55,693 nucleotides of DNA from a virus: the IMG/VR virus record IMGVR_UViG_3300022696_000140, positions 1-55,693 of that record, one strand, 5' to 3'. The notes beneath the pieces are model-generated. The model saw only the letters and a program-made list of their open reading frames with translations. It was not told the origin of the DNA and did not search any database. Shown one piece after another: positions 55,590-55,693 of this stretch. Position 1 is the stretch's first letter; every line of letters begins with the position of its first letter. A program made the position numbers and the translations under genes.

Positions 55590-55693
55590 ATGGATAGTTT
55601 AATTAGTTTGTTAGAAAATAAAGAGTATTCTACTCTTAAAGAAAAAATCAACGAAATGGTTTCTGATAAGATTGTTAAGAAAATCGATGAGTT
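55590..55693 (+). CDS. Start of a prohead core/scaffold protein (cut by window end)
   Basis: First 34 codons: MDSLISLLENKEYSTLKEKI, then a helical Lys/Glu-rich stretch. Position directly after gp20 and the short N-terminal helix match gp67/gp68-type prohead core proteins of T4-like phages. GGAGG precedes the ATG. The rest is outside the window. Confidence 0.65.
   Translation, partial: MDSLISLLENKEYSTLKEKINEMVSDKIVKKIDE

Overview
The window is about 55.7 kb of a very AT-rich genome from a T4-like myovirus (contractile-tailed dsDNA phage). The T4 core can be recognised almost gene by gene. Replication and recombination genes present are family B DNA polymerase (gp43), sliding clamp (gp45), clamp-loader ATPase (gp44) with a probable small subunit (gp62), DnaB-type helicase (gp41), primase (gp61), ssDNA-binding protein (gp32) with a probable helicase loader (gp59), RNase H-type exonuclease, UvsX, UvsY, UvsW and gp46/gp47. 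The late sigma factor gp55, head-completion nuclease gp4, portal gp20 and the start of a prohead core gene are also here. The host cannot be named. Most genes have good Shine-Dalgarno sequences, four tRNAs are carried, and T4-type TATAAATA late promoters occur on both strands.

Layout. (1) 1-2.0 kb, minus strand: a tandem array of twelve tiny related ORFs of 41-51 codons, mostly chained by ATGA stop/start overlaps. (2) 2.0-5.3 kb, 10.7-12.3 kb and 43.3-44.1 kb, minus: small accessory genes, several behind a repeated cassette made of a palindromic late promoter, a strong 5'-UTR hairpin and an AAGGAG ribosome site. (3) 5.3-6.9 kb: tRNA-Arg, -Pro, -Gln and -Leu, a small heat-shock protein and a virion-like protein. 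(4) 7.3-9.2 kb: a higher-GC block of small Cys-rich and unknown genes with its own sigma70-like promoters. (5) 9.2-43 kb, minus: the long metabolic, replication and recombination region. Besides the T4 core it holds thymidylate synthase, a dNMP-kinase-like gene, an adenosylcobalamin-type ribonucleotide reductase, an IbrA/IbrB-like PP-loop and ParB pair enclosing an ectoine-synthase-like gene, two glycosyltransferases, an M15 peptidase, and a CmoA-like SAM enzyme translationally coupled to a cytosine-C5 DNA methyltransferase. (6) 42.9-43.3 kb, plus: uvsY. (7) 44.1-45.17 kb: a divergent non-coding region with a late promoter, a probable structured RNA of about 420 nt and stacked hairpins. (8) 45.17 kb to the end, plus: uvsW and then virion genes up to portal gp20.

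How it fits together. Leftward genes make nucleotides and replicate, recombine and modify DNA. gp55, with gp45 as activator, would then switch on TATAAATA promoters for the rightward head and neck genes and for the repeated accessory cassettes. The strongest candidate for an undescribed system is the CmoA-like/DNA methyltransferase pair. The methyltransferase has Ala-Arg in place of the near-invariant Gly-Asn of motif X. In an engineered methyltransferase, a basic residue at that Asn is what permits use of carboxy-SAM, the product of CmoA. The pair may therefore install 5-carboxymethylcytosine or a related modification in phage DNA. Other strong candidates are the mini-ORF array, the solitary ectoine synthase inside the Ibr module, the structured RNA, and a neck protein fused to a large repeat-rich exposed region.
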